Positions 41,528 to 49,508 of a stretch of 49,509 nucleotides of DNA are shown piece after piece. The stretch's first letter is position 1, and every line of letters starts with the position of its first letter. The notes beneath the pieces were generated by a model. That model was not told the origin of the DNA, ran no database searches, and saw nothing but the letters and a program-made list of their open reading frames with translations. Origin of the DNA: CAZNKU01 sp964573775 (GTDB lineage Bacteria > Bacillota > Clostridia > Monoglobales > Firm-18). A program made the position numbers and the translations under genes. The DNA lies in NCBI GenBank assembly GCA_964573775.1, contig CAZNKU010000005.1:1-49509 (forward strand). The letters are read 5' to 3'.

Positions 41528-41711
41528 AAAAAAGGCGGATTGTAAAGACCTTAAAATCTTTTTTGGTAGTTTTTTAGACGTTTGGCGTATAAATTCTGTA
41601 AAATTTACAAAAATAATTAAAAATTGTTTTTTAGCATTTTGGAGTATTTTTGAGAAAAACGGAGCATTTTTGAGTTTTAAAAAAATAGATTAAAATATTT
41701 CAAAAAAGTGC

Positions 41712-41740
41712 TTGACATATTTTCAAAGCTGTTGTATTAT
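41712..41740 (+). promoter_or_regulatory. Promoter of rplM-rpsI
   Basis: Perfect TTGACA (41712-41717), 17-bp spacer, TATTAT (41735-41740), 35 bp before the start codon. Confidence 0.8.
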
Positions 41741-41775
41741 GTTATAGTCGTAAATTTGACAAGGAGGTAATATTA

Positions 41776-42213
41776 ATGAGCACATATATGGCAAAAGCTT
41801 CAGAGCTTAAAAAAGAATGGTACATCATTGATGCAGCAAACAAGCCACTTGGCCGTGTTGCTACAGTTGCAGCTACTATATTGCGTGGTAAGCATAAGCC
41901 TACTTATACTCCTCATGCAGATTGTGGTGATTTCGTAATCATCATCAATTCGGATAAGGCTATCCTTACAGGTAATAAAGCTGAACAGAAAATGTGGTAT
42001 CGCCACACAGGTTATGTTGGAGGTCTTAAAGCTGTTAAATATGCTGACCTTATGGCTAACCGTTCAGAAAAAGCTATGGAATTAGCAGTTTGGGGTATGC
42101 TACCTCACAACACACTTGGAAGAACAGCACTTACAAGATGCCGTATCTTCAAAGGCGCTGAACATACACACAGTGCACAGAAACCTATCGTTTGGGATAG
42201 AGAGATTAAGTAG
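41776..42213 (+). CDS. rplM: 50S ribosomal protein L13
   Basis: 145 residues, standard length. Early-assembling large-subunit protein that binds 23S rRNA. The core EWYIIDAANKPLGRVATVAA, GDFVIIINSDK and AVWGMLPHNTLGR is typical. AAGGAGG precedes ATG 41776. rpsI follows 13 bp later, the universal bacterial pairing. Confidence 0.98.
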   Translation: MSTYMAKASELKKEWYIIDAANKPLGRVATVAATILRGKHKPTYTPHADCGDFVIIINSDKAILTGNKAEQKMWYRHTGYVGGLKAVKYADLMANRSEKAMELAVWGMLPHNTLGRTALTRCRIFKGAEHTHSAQKPIVWDREIK

Positions 42214-42226
42214 GAGGGTGAATTAA

Positions 42227-42613
42227 ATGGCTGGATACTACGGTACAGGTAGAAGAAAAAAATCAATCGCCAGAGTACGTCTTGTTCCTGGAACAGGTGT
42301 TGTTACAATCAACAAGCGTGATATAGATGATTATTTTGGTTTGGATACACTAAAACTAATCGTTCGTCAACCACTTGAGGCTTTGGGTCTAACAGGTAAG
42401 TTTGACGTTATCGCTACAGTAGTTGGCGGCGGTGTTACAGGTCAGGCCGGTGCAATTCGCCACGGTATAGCTCGTGCCCTATTGCAGGTTGACGCTGAAA
42501 ACAGAGCTGTTCTTAAGAAGAGCGGTTACCTAACACGTGACCCACGTATGAAAGAACGTAAGAAATACGGTCTTAAAGCTGCTCGTCGTGCACCACAGTT
42601 CTCAAAGAGATAA
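42227..42613 (+). CDS. rpsI: 30S ribosomal protein S9
   Basis: 128 residues. Head protein of the small subunit whose basic tail, ending KAARRAPQFSKR, reaches the P site. YYGTGRRKKSIARVRLVPG at the start is conserved. The tail is complete, so if the adjoining mobile element uses this 3' end as attachment site it has restored the coding end. A strong terminator follows. Confidence 0.98.
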   Translation: MAGYYGTGRRKKSIARVRLVPGTGVVTINKRDIDDYFGLDTLKLIVRQPLEALGLTGKFDVIATVVGGGVTGQAGAIRHGIARALLQVDAENRAVLKKSGYLTRDPRMKERKKYGLKAARRAPQFSKR

Positions 42614-42630
42614 TTATTTTATCTATTATA

Positions 42631-42664
42631 TCCCACAACCATGCGGGTTGTGGGATTTTCTTTT
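42631..42664 (+). terminator. Terminator of rplM-rpsI
   Basis: TCCCACAACC pairs with GGTTGTGGGA around ATGCG, followed by TTTTCTTTTC. Confidence 0.93.
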
Positions 42665-42669
42665 CTTAA

Positions 42670-42691
42670 TTTACCACAAATTTACCACAAA
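42670..42691. repeat. Tandem 11-bp direct repeat at the element edge
   Basis: Two perfect abutting copies of TTTACCACAAA (42670-42680, 42681-42691), then TTTGC. Repeats of this kind near a tyrosine integrase may be arm-type binding sites or lie close to the attachment site; this is inference. Confidence 0.5.
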
Positions 42692-42715
42692 TTTGCAAAT
42701 CAAAAAGAGGTATAT

Positions 42716-43726
42716 ATGGAAAACGAAAAACTTTATGATATATTCAAAACCGAAAAAGAGCGGTTTGTAAATGAAAAAATTTCTGAACTTGAAAGAGACA
42801 AATATGCCGAAAGCCAAATAGAAGAATATTTTAGTAGTGATAAATTCATTTCTGATTATGTCCAAAATTATGATAGATTTACTTCAGATATGATTAGCAA
42901 TTACATCAATAACTCACTTACAAAAAATACAACTACTAAAAAAATCAAAGAACACTTCTTAAGTCACATCAATGATATATATGGTGATTCATTCTTGTTA
43001 TTTGATTTATATATAAATTTACTCACTGATATTTGTGATGAATATTATGAACTGAGCAACGAAGAATATGAAAACTCTGATTCAAAGGAATTAGCAGTTT
43101 TATTTAAAGTATTTAACGGAGTTGCAATTAGAACCACAAGAGAAATTTTATGTTTGTTGGAAAATGGGTTCCCGCACGGTGCTGTTGCTAGATGGAGAAC
43201 TTTATATGAAATATGGATAATAATGGAGTACATTGCAAGGCATGATAATGTTATGGCTAAAAAGTTTATTGAACATAACAACCCCTGCAATAATTATAGT
43301 TGGGCGAAGAGCGACAAAGTTATCCCTAAACATCGTAAATATTCATTTGAAGATTTACAAACATATGTAAATAGCGAATTGGATAAAACTCGTTTAGAGC
43401 ATAAATCTGATGGGAATACATATGCAGATTGGATAGAAGAATATAGAATATCAAATCAAATGCTTCATATTTCTAGTACAGGTATCTTTGGATATTGGGA
43501 TAAAAGGCAAGACATCAAGCAAATATATATCGATGGTAGTGCCGTTGGATTTTTAAAACCCGCTTCAAATGCATTGGGTTGTTTATATAATATAAATAGA
43601 CTAGCTATTTCTGTTTTTGATGGAGAATATAACAACTTGTTATTACTTTTGCTGCGTAAACTAAGCGATGAAACTATGAAAAGTTTCGATTATGCAGATA
43701 AATATAGTAATACCCCGAATGAATAA
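42716..43726 (+). CDS. DUF5677-like helical protein, element cargo
   Basis: 336 residues, mainly helical, acidic and AT-rich in codons. The segment HGAVARWRTLYEIWIIMEYI followed by KKFIEH resembles DUF5677-family proteins, in which an RTxxE-like helix pair is conserved; the match is by eye. A role in phage defence is often suspected for such cargo but not shown. ATG 42716 has AGAGG upstream; a longer reading upstream to 42641 would cross the rpsI terminator. It lies between rpsI and the integrase gene with its own terminator, converging with the integrase. Confidence 0.6.
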   Translation: MENEKLYDIFKTEKERFVNEKISELERDKYAESQIEEYFSSDKFISDYVQNYDRFTSDMISNYINNSLTKNTTTKKIKEHFLSHINDIYGDSFLLFDLYINLLTDICDEYYELSNEEYENSDSKELAVLFKVFNGVAIRTTREILCLLENGFPHGAVARWRTLYEIWIIMEYIARHDNVMAKKFIEHNNPCNNYSWAKSDKVIPKHRKYSFEDLQTYVNSELDKTRLEHKSDGNTYADWIEEYRISNQMLHISSTGIFGYWDKRQDIKQIYIDGSAVGFLKPASNALGCLYNINRLAISVFDGEYNNLLLLLLRKLSDETMKSFDYADKYSNTPNE

Positions 43727-43743
43727 TTCATTCGGGGTATTTT
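43710..43743. terminator. Bidirectional terminator between cargo gene and integrase
   Basis: ATACCCCGAATGA pairs perfectly (13 bp) with TCATTCGGGGTAT over a 5-nt loop, with TTTT after. It contains the stop codon of the cargo gene. Confidence 0.92.
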
Positions 43744-43746
43744 ATG

Positions 43747-44928
43747 TTATACTTTAAACAAAGCATTGGAAACAGTCTTTGCCATTCTCACCTTGACCTC
43801 AGCGTACATATGTGCATATACCCTTGAGGTTATATCAGAACTTGCATGTCCAAGATGAGCAGATATATTTTCTATATCTTCGCCGGCATATAACAGAAGT
43901 GCTGCATTTGTGTGTCTTAGTCCGTGAATTGTAAGGTTATGTTTCAATTCGAGCTCGTCTGTATGTTTTTCTATAAAACGTCTAAACTGTGAGTTCAACA
44001 AACTTCTGTCATACCAATGTCCGGTGCAACTTGTAAAGACCATTTCAGGTTGTTGCCAAGCCGCTCCGACTATTTCTTTTTGCTTATTCTGTTCCTCTAA
44101 ATGTCTTTTAAGAATATTAACGGCAATATTATCTATTGATATAGTTCTTGTGCTACGAACTGTTTTAGGTGTAGATAAAAACCATTGATTATCGGCATAA
44201 GATAAAGTTTTATCTATAAAGATAGTTTTGTTTTCAAAATCAATGGAACTCCATCTCAATCCTAAACATTCACCTGAACGCATTCCCGTTAGCAATAATA
44301 GTTTGATTATAGTATTAAAGATATTATATTCATCAAGCAGCTTCATAAGTTTTTGCGCTTGTTGAAGATTTAAGACATTCTCAATCTCTCCATACTCCTT
44401 TTGGGTGCTTTCTTTCCATATAGCACCACTACAAGGATTTTCGGTTATATATTTCTGACTGACTGCATATTTCATAATGCTGTGAAATACAATTTTAATT
44501 TTACTTGCTGTCAATGGTTTACAATCAAGTCCAGTCAAAAATGCTGAAACATCAGATGTTGCAATATCCTTAAGCTTTTTGTTACCAAATACCGGAGCTA
44601 TATGATTTTTTACATTTGATTTATAGTGTTCTTCTGTAACTTTCTTTAGTTTGTTTGGCGCATATTCTGTAAAATAAATCTCACATAACTGATTAAACCT
44701 CATATTTTCACCGAAGGATTTGTTTCCTCGGGCTTTGCATGAAAACTCTACGAAAGCTTCCATTGCCAATTTGTCAGCTTTGCTTTCGGAGGCTCCCTCA
44801 GGAGCAGTAAAAGTTCCGTAGTGGCGAATATGCTTTCCTGCTCCATCGTAGCCTGCTGACACATTAAATTCATATGTATTTCCCCTTTTTCTTATTCCGG
44901 GTGCAACTTTTCTGCTTTCCTGTGCCAT
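43747..44928 (-). CDS. Tyrosine integrase of the mobilizable element
   Basis: About 394 residues. N-terminal arm-binding region and SAM-like core-binding domain (about 60-165), then the catalytic domain with TGMRSGECLGLRW (Arg, ~215), HGLRHTNAALLL (His/Arg, ~334), LGHASSD and the nucleophile Tyr in SRVYAHM (~371). Closest type is the Tn916/phage Int group. It joins the element to the chromosome by site-specific recombination. ATG 44928 follows AGGAG; the in-frame start five codons earlier lies in that site. It overlaps the xis-like gene, so expression is linked. Confidence 0.95.
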   Translation of the reverse strand: MAQESRKVAPGIRKRGNTYEFNVSAGYDGAGKHIRHYGTFTAPEGASESKADKLAMEAFVEFSCKARGNKSFGENMRFNQLCEIYFTEYAPNKLKKVTEEHYKSNVKNHIAPVFGNKKLKDIATSDVSAFLTGLDCKPLTASKIKIVFHSIMKYAVSQKYITENPCSGAIWKESTQKEYGEIENVLNLQQAQKLMKLLDEYNIFNTIIKLLLLTGMRSGECLGLRWSSIDFENKTIFIDKTLSYADNQWFLSTPKTVRSTRTISIDNIAVNILKRHLEEQNKQKEIVGAAWQQPEMVFTSCTGHWYDRSLLNSQFRRFIEKHTDELELKHNLTIHGLRHTNAALLLYAGEDIENISAHLGHASSDITSRVYAHMYAEVKVRMAKTVSNALFKV

Positions 44929-44939
44929 TATCTTTCTCC

Positions 44940-45125
44940 TCAAGCTGTAACTGTTAGAGTTCTCAAATATTCACATAGATTATCATAATTGATAAGTGCC
45001 TTTTTCCCAGAATACACGGCTTGTATCTGCCCATTTCGGAGCATTACCCTAATTGTATTTTCGGGAAGTAGTCCTGTCTTAGCAATTTGTCTTGCAGTCA
45101 TCATACGTGGTATTTTTTCATTCAT
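44940..45125 (-). CDS. Excisionase-like small DNA-binding protein
   Basis: 61 residues with a MerR/Xis-like winged helix: MMTARQIAKTGLLPENTIRV is the helix-turn-helix and ALINYDNLCEYL the C-terminal wing/helix. Such factors bend att DNA and bias the integrase to excision. It lies immediately before the integrase gene in the same direction, the usual Xis-Int order. Alternative: a helix-turn-helix transcription factor of the same fold. Confidence 0.8.
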   Translation of the reverse strand: MNEKIPRMMTARQIAKTGLLPENTIRVMLRNGQIQAVYSGKKALINYDNLCEYLRTLTVTA

Positions 45126-45140
45126 AATATTTATCTCCTT

Positions 45141-45875
45141 TCATTCAAGTTCCAGTGTGAGATAACCTTTGTCATCGACACGGTATATCATAGGAACTTT
45201 GTCTGTCGTTGGATTTATAACCTGAATCATATTTACAGTACCATCTGGGTTGACGGGATTTACCGGATAGTAGTTTCCGTCAGCTCCAAGCCTATAACAA
45301 ACAGGCTTGTACTCATCATCGATATGAGGTCTGTAATCAGAAACAGGCTGTGTAATACTTTTAAAATGGTCTTCTGAGTCATCTAAAAAATCAACCCATT
45401 CAAACATTTCCTCTGCTTTGTCTTTTTCAATGTCGTACTTGTCGCACAAATCTGATACGAAGTTTTTAAATCTCCTCATATCCGACCTACTCTGAGAATA
45501 CTTTTTTCCATCCCATCTGACACTATTCAAAATGAAATGTACATGGCAGTTTTTAGTATTTTTATGAATTGCGTAGAAACTACCATAATCTTTAAAATAG
45601 GTTTGTACATCCTTTGAAATATTAAGCATCTTTTCGCCTGACACTTCTCCTTTCGGCGAAATTACAAAGTGTATGTATTGCCTACCATCCATCTTATGCC
45701 AAAGCTTCTTAGTCACATTCATACGGAGAAATGCGTCGTTGGCGTTTCTGGCTATGCCACCTACAAGACGACGGTTACCCATCGTTTTGTTTTTATCATC
45801 AGTATAAACCAAAGCCTGTCGGAGCGAGTTTAATCCTCGCTTTGACTTGGAATTAATGAATTTAACGATTGCCAA
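45141..45875 (-). CDS. Relaxase / mobilization nuclease (MobA/VirD2-like)
   Basis: 244 residues. Nicks the element at oriT and leads the strand into a recipient. Family features are RQYIHFVISPKGE (66-77) and the metal HxH in CHVHFILNS (His111, His113); Tyr24 is a candidate for the covalent DNA link. It is short for the family, without a long C-terminal helicase or coupling part. The start is TTG 45875, with AAGGAG ten bases before it, inside the end of the MobC-like gene (46-bp overlap). No coupling protein or type IV secretion genes are in the window, so transfer would need a helper element. Confidence 0.87.
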   Translation of the reverse strand: MAIVKFINSKSKRGLNSLRQALVYTDDKNKTMGNRRLVGGIARNANDAFLRMNVTKKLWHKMDGRQYIHFVISPKGEVSGEKMLNISKDVQTYFKDYGSFYAIHKNTKNCHVHFILNSVRWDGKKYSQSRSDMRRFKNFVSDLCDKYDIEKDKAEEMFEWVDFLDDSEDHFKSITQPVSDYRPHIDDEYKPVCYRLGADGNYYPVNPVNPDGTVNMIQVINPTTDKVPMIYRVDDKGYLTLELE

Positions 45876-46117
45876 ATGAGTTCAACTCCTTCCTTTAACT
45901 TTTCGTCATGAATGATACAGTCATCCTTTTCAATGAGCATTGTTAAATCATTAAGAACGGTAATAAGTTTCTCGAACTCTTTGATTACAACAATCTTCTC
46001 ATTTTTGATAAACAATCTAATCGCATCAGAAATGCTGATGTGCATACTCTGTGCTATGTACTCAACAGCATCTAGTATGCTACCCTGCAAACGAATGCTC
46101 ACTTTCTTTTCTTTCAC
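45830..46117 (-). CDS. MobC-like/ribbon-helix-helix accessory protein
   Basis: 95 residues. The N-terminus KKVSIRLQGSILDAVEYIAQ with a following ISISDAIRLFIKNE is a typical ribbon-helix-helix (CopG/MobC-like) domain, and the rest is helical. Such proteins bind near oriT and assist the relaxase or repress the mob operon. It overlaps the replication gene by 4 bp upstream and the relaxase by 46 bp downstream, so these three are translated as a unit. Confidence 0.75.
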   Translation of the reverse strand: MKEKKVSIRLQGSILDAVEYIAQSMHISISDAIRLFIKNEKIVVIKEFEKLITVLNDLTMLIEKDDCIIHDEKLKEGVELIWQSLNSLIPSQSED

Positions 46118-47532
46118 AACAATTTACTCCTTTCCGGGACGGACGGGACAGGGGTTTTCGTGTCAGCAAAATTATTATATGACACATCGGAATCTTGCAT
46201 ATTTAAGCCGATTCCTTCAAAACCTCTTAACCGTTCGCCATTGATTCTGACTCTGCTTCGGACAACACCTTTGTGCATTGAAACTGCATCCAAAAAGGCA
46301 GTTTGACTATGCACAAATAAGCAGTTATCCTTACAGAATTTTTCGTAAGCGTAATACAAATCACGCGAGAAAACCTTATGCTCTGAACCAAACAAACAGT
46401 GTTCATTGATAAAATCATCAATCTGATTGTTCTGTTCCATAAAGCTCTGCATACGTGCCTGCGACAGAGCAGGAACCTCAAACCCGTATCCATTCCGAAT
46501 CAGTTTTAACAGCTCTTTTATCGCTAAAGAGAATATAACATCCCTTTCAGCATACAGTTTGTCAACCAATTCAGTATCTCTCTCGGCCTCCGGGATTTCC
46601 TTAGGGAAAATCAGAAAGATAAGCCTTGATACAAAGGCTTGGGTGGTGTCCTGTGTTTTCAGTTCCGGCATACCATTGCCGGCAAACAGGAGTTTGCATT
46701 TGTTTTTGAAATAAAACAAATTTTCTCCTTTGTCTTCTCCACACAGAGTATCACCGCCAACTGCGTTCTTGAACGTTTCGATTTCCCGTAACGGATCAAG
46801 GCTCAGTTCAGCTTGAATATTCACCTTATGCCTGCTTAATTCCGCTACATTAAACCTGTTACCAAGCTTATGTAACGGAATATTGCAGACATTATTTTCG
46901 CCTATAAGACGGGAAATAAATTCAAGGATTTTACTCTTGCCGCAGTTCTTCTCTCCAATAAACATAAATGCTTTCTTGGCAGAGATCTTGTTGCAGCAAA
47001 GATATCCTATAATCTGCAGCAGAAGAGTAAGACTCTTCTCATCACCACATAGAGAAGTTTCATAAAATTTCTTAAATGTAGGACAATCATCAAGACTTAC
47101 ATCTTCAAGGAAAGTTGCATCAATATTTGAAGTGAAATAATATTCACGCTTCTTGGGGATAAGCTCTCCTGTATGGACATTAAAAACACCGTTGTTGATG
47201 TTGATAAAGTCATCATACGTGTCGAACTTATCGCTGTCGAAGTGTAAATCAAGATTAAGCTTCAGTTTTGCAATGAGTTTCTTTATGTCTTTGGGTTCAA
47301 AACAGTCTGTTACACCTCTTGAAACATAACGACATATGTAAAACCATAGTTCATTTTCGGGCAAAGGTATGAAAATACCCTTGTCCGAATTGTAGAAATA
47401 CAGTTTGCCTCTGCAACATAGAAATACCCCAATTCTTACAAGATGGGCAACCAAGTCATTTAATGAGAATTGGTCGCTGTCAAAGATGTAATTCTGTTTG
47501 GTTTCAGAATCATTGCATATGAATTTTGACAT
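46114..47532 (-). CDS. P4/D5-type primase-helicase replication protein
   Basis: 472 residues. An N-terminal D5-N-like region (about 90-170) is followed by an SF3-type helicase: Walker A in MFIGEKNCGKSKILEF (~190-205), Walker B-like NIQAELSLD, and motif C-like KLLFAGNGMP with Asn. A winged-helix end follows. Such proteins start replication of phage satellites, plasmids and integrative elements after excision. It leads the operon that runs on to the mob, xis and int genes and has AAAGGAGG before ATG. An operator-like palindrome lies in its promoter. Confidence 0.87.
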   Translation of the reverse strand: MSKFICNDSETKQNYIFDSDQFSLNDLVAHLVRIGVFLCCRGKLYFYNSDKGIFIPLPENELWFYICRYVSRGVTDCFEPKDIKKLIAKLKLNLDLHFDSDKFDTYDDFININNGVFNVHTGELIPKKREYYFTSNIDATFLEDVSLDDCPTFKKFYETSLCGDEKSLTLLLQIIGYLCCNKISAKKAFMFIGEKNCGKSKILEFISRLIGENNVCNIPLHKLGNRFNVAELSRHKVNIQAELSLDPLREIETFKNAVGGDTLCGEDKGENLFYFKNKCKLLFAGNGMPELKTQDTTQAFVSRLIFLIFPKEIPEAERDTELVDKLYAERDVIFSLAIKELLKLIRNGYGFEVPALSQARMQSFMEQNNQIDDFINEHCLFGSEHKVFSRDLYYAYEKFCKDNCLFVHSQTAFLDAVSMHKGVVRSRVRINGERLRGFEGIGLNMQDSDVSYNNFADTKTPVPSVPERSKLL

Positions 47533-47571
47533 ATGATTCCTCCTTTATTTAGTTGTCAAAGATCACTTTTC

Positions 47572-47583
47572 GATAACGTTATC
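47572..47583. promoter_or_regulatory. Perfect 12-bp palindrome in the rep promoter
   Basis: GATAACGTTATC lies downstream of a minus-strand TATAAT (about 10 bp) and before the ribosome site of the replication gene. Probable operator; no cognate repressor gene is recognised in the window, though the RHH or Xis-like proteins are candidates. Confidence 0.5.
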
Positions 47584-47649
47584 TTGATGTCATTATAAAA
47601 TATAAAATTTAGTAAGTCAGTGACAAAAATAAGGAACTTTTTATTTCAC

Positions 47650-47680
47650 AAAAAAATAAGCCCTCTTGAAAGGCTTATTT
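47650..47680 (-). terminator. Terminator of the unknown cargo gene
   Basis: AATAAGCC pairs with GGCTTATT over a 9-nt loop; the minus-strand side runs into TTTTTTT. Confidence 0.8.
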
Positions 47681-47685
47681 AATAT

Positions 47686-48711
47686 TCAATATATTTTTCT
47701 AAAGTACTTAAGATCTATATCATTATAATAATCTTTGTTTCTAACAATATGCTGTCCCAACCCTATGTAATTTTTGAAAAAATTTTCTGCTTCATTACTA
47801 ATAATCCAATTTTCCATATTACAACTATTCACTTTAAACTCACGCACAATATATTTTCTTAAAATATTAATTTCATGAATGAAGTCCATAAGCCTCTCAA
47901 GTTCATCAGGGTATTTCTTATATATTTCAACAAGAATATCAATGCCATTTACGATATGGTTTGCGGTATTATCAATGCCATTTACATCTCCCAACAAATG
48001 TTTGAAAAGAGAAATATCTTCTTTTAATAACTTTGGTGGACGTTTAACTTCTTTAGCCGCTTTAAAGAACATGTACATTGTTTCTATATGATATTGAGTT
48101 TCAAGGTAATAATATTGAATACACTTATGAAAGTAACTTAATTTACTTTGATTAATTATATCATATGCAACCTCTATTTTTTTTAAATCTTTTTCCGCCT
48201 TTTCGTCACTATAATTATGGTTTTCTTTAAACTTTCTTTCTGATAACTTATAGGCAAGCGTTTTAATTTCATTCATAATTTCATATTGAATTTCTTGATG
48301 TTCGCTTATATAATGTGTTCTTGATGCATGTGCATTCAATTTATCAATATTTTCTGTATCTATTCCAAATGATTTCAGAACACAATTTTGATGCTTATCC
48401 AATTTACTAAAACTTCGTAGATATTTCTTTTTAGTGTTATCATCAACAGCTTCAATGATAGGTTTACCTTCTTTTACATAACTATACATTGTTCTAGTAT
48501 TAGCATTTTTAGAATATTCGAAAAATGATATTTCAAAAATAATTTGCTTAAATACATTTTCGGCAAATTCCGAACAGACTTTATTCATCAATGGTAAATC
48601 GTCAGAGAGCAAATATGACAGATATTCATATGCTTTTTCGAAAACAGCATCTAACACATTGGGTTTAATAGATAATTTAATAAATTCAAATGATTCGTTG
48701 TTTTTATACAT
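47686..48711 (-). CDS. Unknown helical cargo protein of the mobile element
   Basis: 341 residues, strongly AT-rich codon use, Lys/Asn/Ile/Tyr-rich and predicted mostly helical, with no signal peptide or membrane helix. I recognise no domain; charged helical stretches such as ERKFKENHNYSDEKAEKDLK suggest coiled-coil character. It is a single gene between its own terminator and the serine recombinase, in a position where mobile elements carry accessory or defence genes. The start ATG 48711 is the only sensible one but has no strong ribosome site. Confidence 0.65.
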   Translation of the reverse strand: MYKNNESFEFIKLSIKPNVLDAVFEKAYEYLSYLLSDDLPLMNKVCSEFAENVFKQIIFEISFFEYSKNANTRTMYSYVKEGKPIIEAVDDNTKKKYLRSFSKLDKHQNCVLKSFGIDTENIDKLNAHASRTHYISEHQEIQYEIMNEIKTLAYKLSERKFKENHNYSDEKAEKDLKKIEVAYDIINQSKLSYFHKCIQYYYLETQYHIETMYMFFKAAKEVKRPPKLLKEDISLFKHLLGDVNGIDNTANHIVNGIDILVEIYKKYPDELERLMDFIHEINILRKYIVREFKVNSCNMENWIISNEAENFFKNYIGLGQHIVRNKDYYNDIDLKYFRKIY

Positions 48712-48768
48712 ACATTAACATGCTCCTAAATTTATTTACAGTGATTATATCATAAACGAAAAACAAGT

Positions 48769-49371
48769 TCAACAATCATGTCTACACCACTTATAAAATA
48801 TACTCTTACTCACACCAAGCATTGTATATGCTTGGCGTGCTGATATGTTACCTTTTTTCCAATCTGCTATGACCTCATCCCAATTATCAGGCTTGACCGC
48901 CTGCGGTCTGCCGAGATGCTTGCCTTTCGCTTTAGCAGCGTCTATGCCTTCTCGCTGTCTTTTACGAATTGTCTGCCGCTCTTGTTCTGCGATTGTACCC
49001 AATACCTCAATCAGAATATTATTTACCATATCAAACACCCATTCCTGACCTTCGGGTAAGTCCATCATTGTTGTAGGAAGGTTAATAACTTTTAAACGGA
49101 TATTGTTATCCTTAAAATATTGTAGCTCGGTTTTAATATCGCTCTTATTTCTTGAAAGTCGGTCAAGTGATTTTACAATTAATGTATCACCACCTCGGAG
49201 CATTGTAGTTTTAAGAGCCTGATACCCGCTCCTGTTAAAATCCTTTCCACTTTCCTTATCACATATTATTTCGCGTTCATCTGCACCAAGCTTTTTAAAT
49301 GCTTCAATCTGTCGGTCAAGATTTTGCTCTCGACTTGAAACACGTGCATAGTAAAAAATCTTATTGTTCAT
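48769..49371 (-). CDS. Serine recombinase/resolvase (Hin/Pin type)
   Basis: 200 residues, normal small-resolvase length. The catalytic start FYYARVSSREQNLDRQ contains Ser12 and the following Arg, LIVKSLDRLSRN is the second active-site block, and a C-terminal helix-turn-helix (NISARQAYTMLGVSKSIFYK) binds DNA. It resolves cointegrates or inverts DNA. ATG 49371 follows GGAGGA; the in-frame start ten codons upstream would contain that site. An inverted-repeat region that could be its res site lies immediately upstream. Confidence 0.93.
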   Translation of the reverse strand: MNNKIFYYARVSSREQNLDRQIEAFKKLGADEREIICDKESGKDFNRSGYQALKTTMLRGGDTLIVKSLDRLSRNKSDIKTELQYFKDNNIRLKVINLPTTMMDLPEGQEWVFDMVNNILIEVLGTIAEQERQTIRKRQREGIDAAKAKGKHLGRPQAVKPDNWDEVIADWKKGNISARQAYTMLGVSKSIFYKWCRHDC

Positions 49372-49387
49372 ATCTTCCTCCAAAAAT

Positions 49388-49460
49388 AAAAGTGTCCGCA
49401 AAGGTCAAATCATTTAGGGATATGTCCCAAAAATACAGTTGAACCTTTACAGACACTTTT
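49388..49460. repeat. Long inverted repeat upstream of the recombinase (candidate res subsites)
   Basis: Arms 49388-49408 and 49439-49460 match except for two transitions and one extra base; both contain the AAAGGT/ACCTTT unit and end with AAAAGTGTC/GACACTTTT. A small GGGA/TCCC fold lies in the centre. Confidence 0.6.
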
Positions 49461-49492
49461 TTGTCTTGTTTTTATTAAATTTTTACTGTTCC

Positions 49493-49508
49493 TAAAGGTG
49501 TACCTTTA
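49493..49508. repeat. Palindrome TAAAGGT-GT-ACCTTTA at the window end
   Basis: Two 7-bp arms around a GT centre, using the same AAAGGT half-site as the inverted repeat just to its left; plausible third recombinase subsite, possibly cut off by the window edge. Confidence 0.45.

Noticed and set aside
41530..41700. L13 leader (autoregulatory structure) upstream of rplM
   Set aside because: The rplM promoter lies only about 35 bp before the start, so the AT-rich stretch is upstream of transcription and not part of the mRNA.
42670..42691. CRISPR array
   Set aside because: Only two abutting 11-bp units with no spacers and no cas genes.
45087..45377. Plus-strand frame opposite the relaxase
   Set aside because: The relaxase motifs on the other strand explain the sequence.
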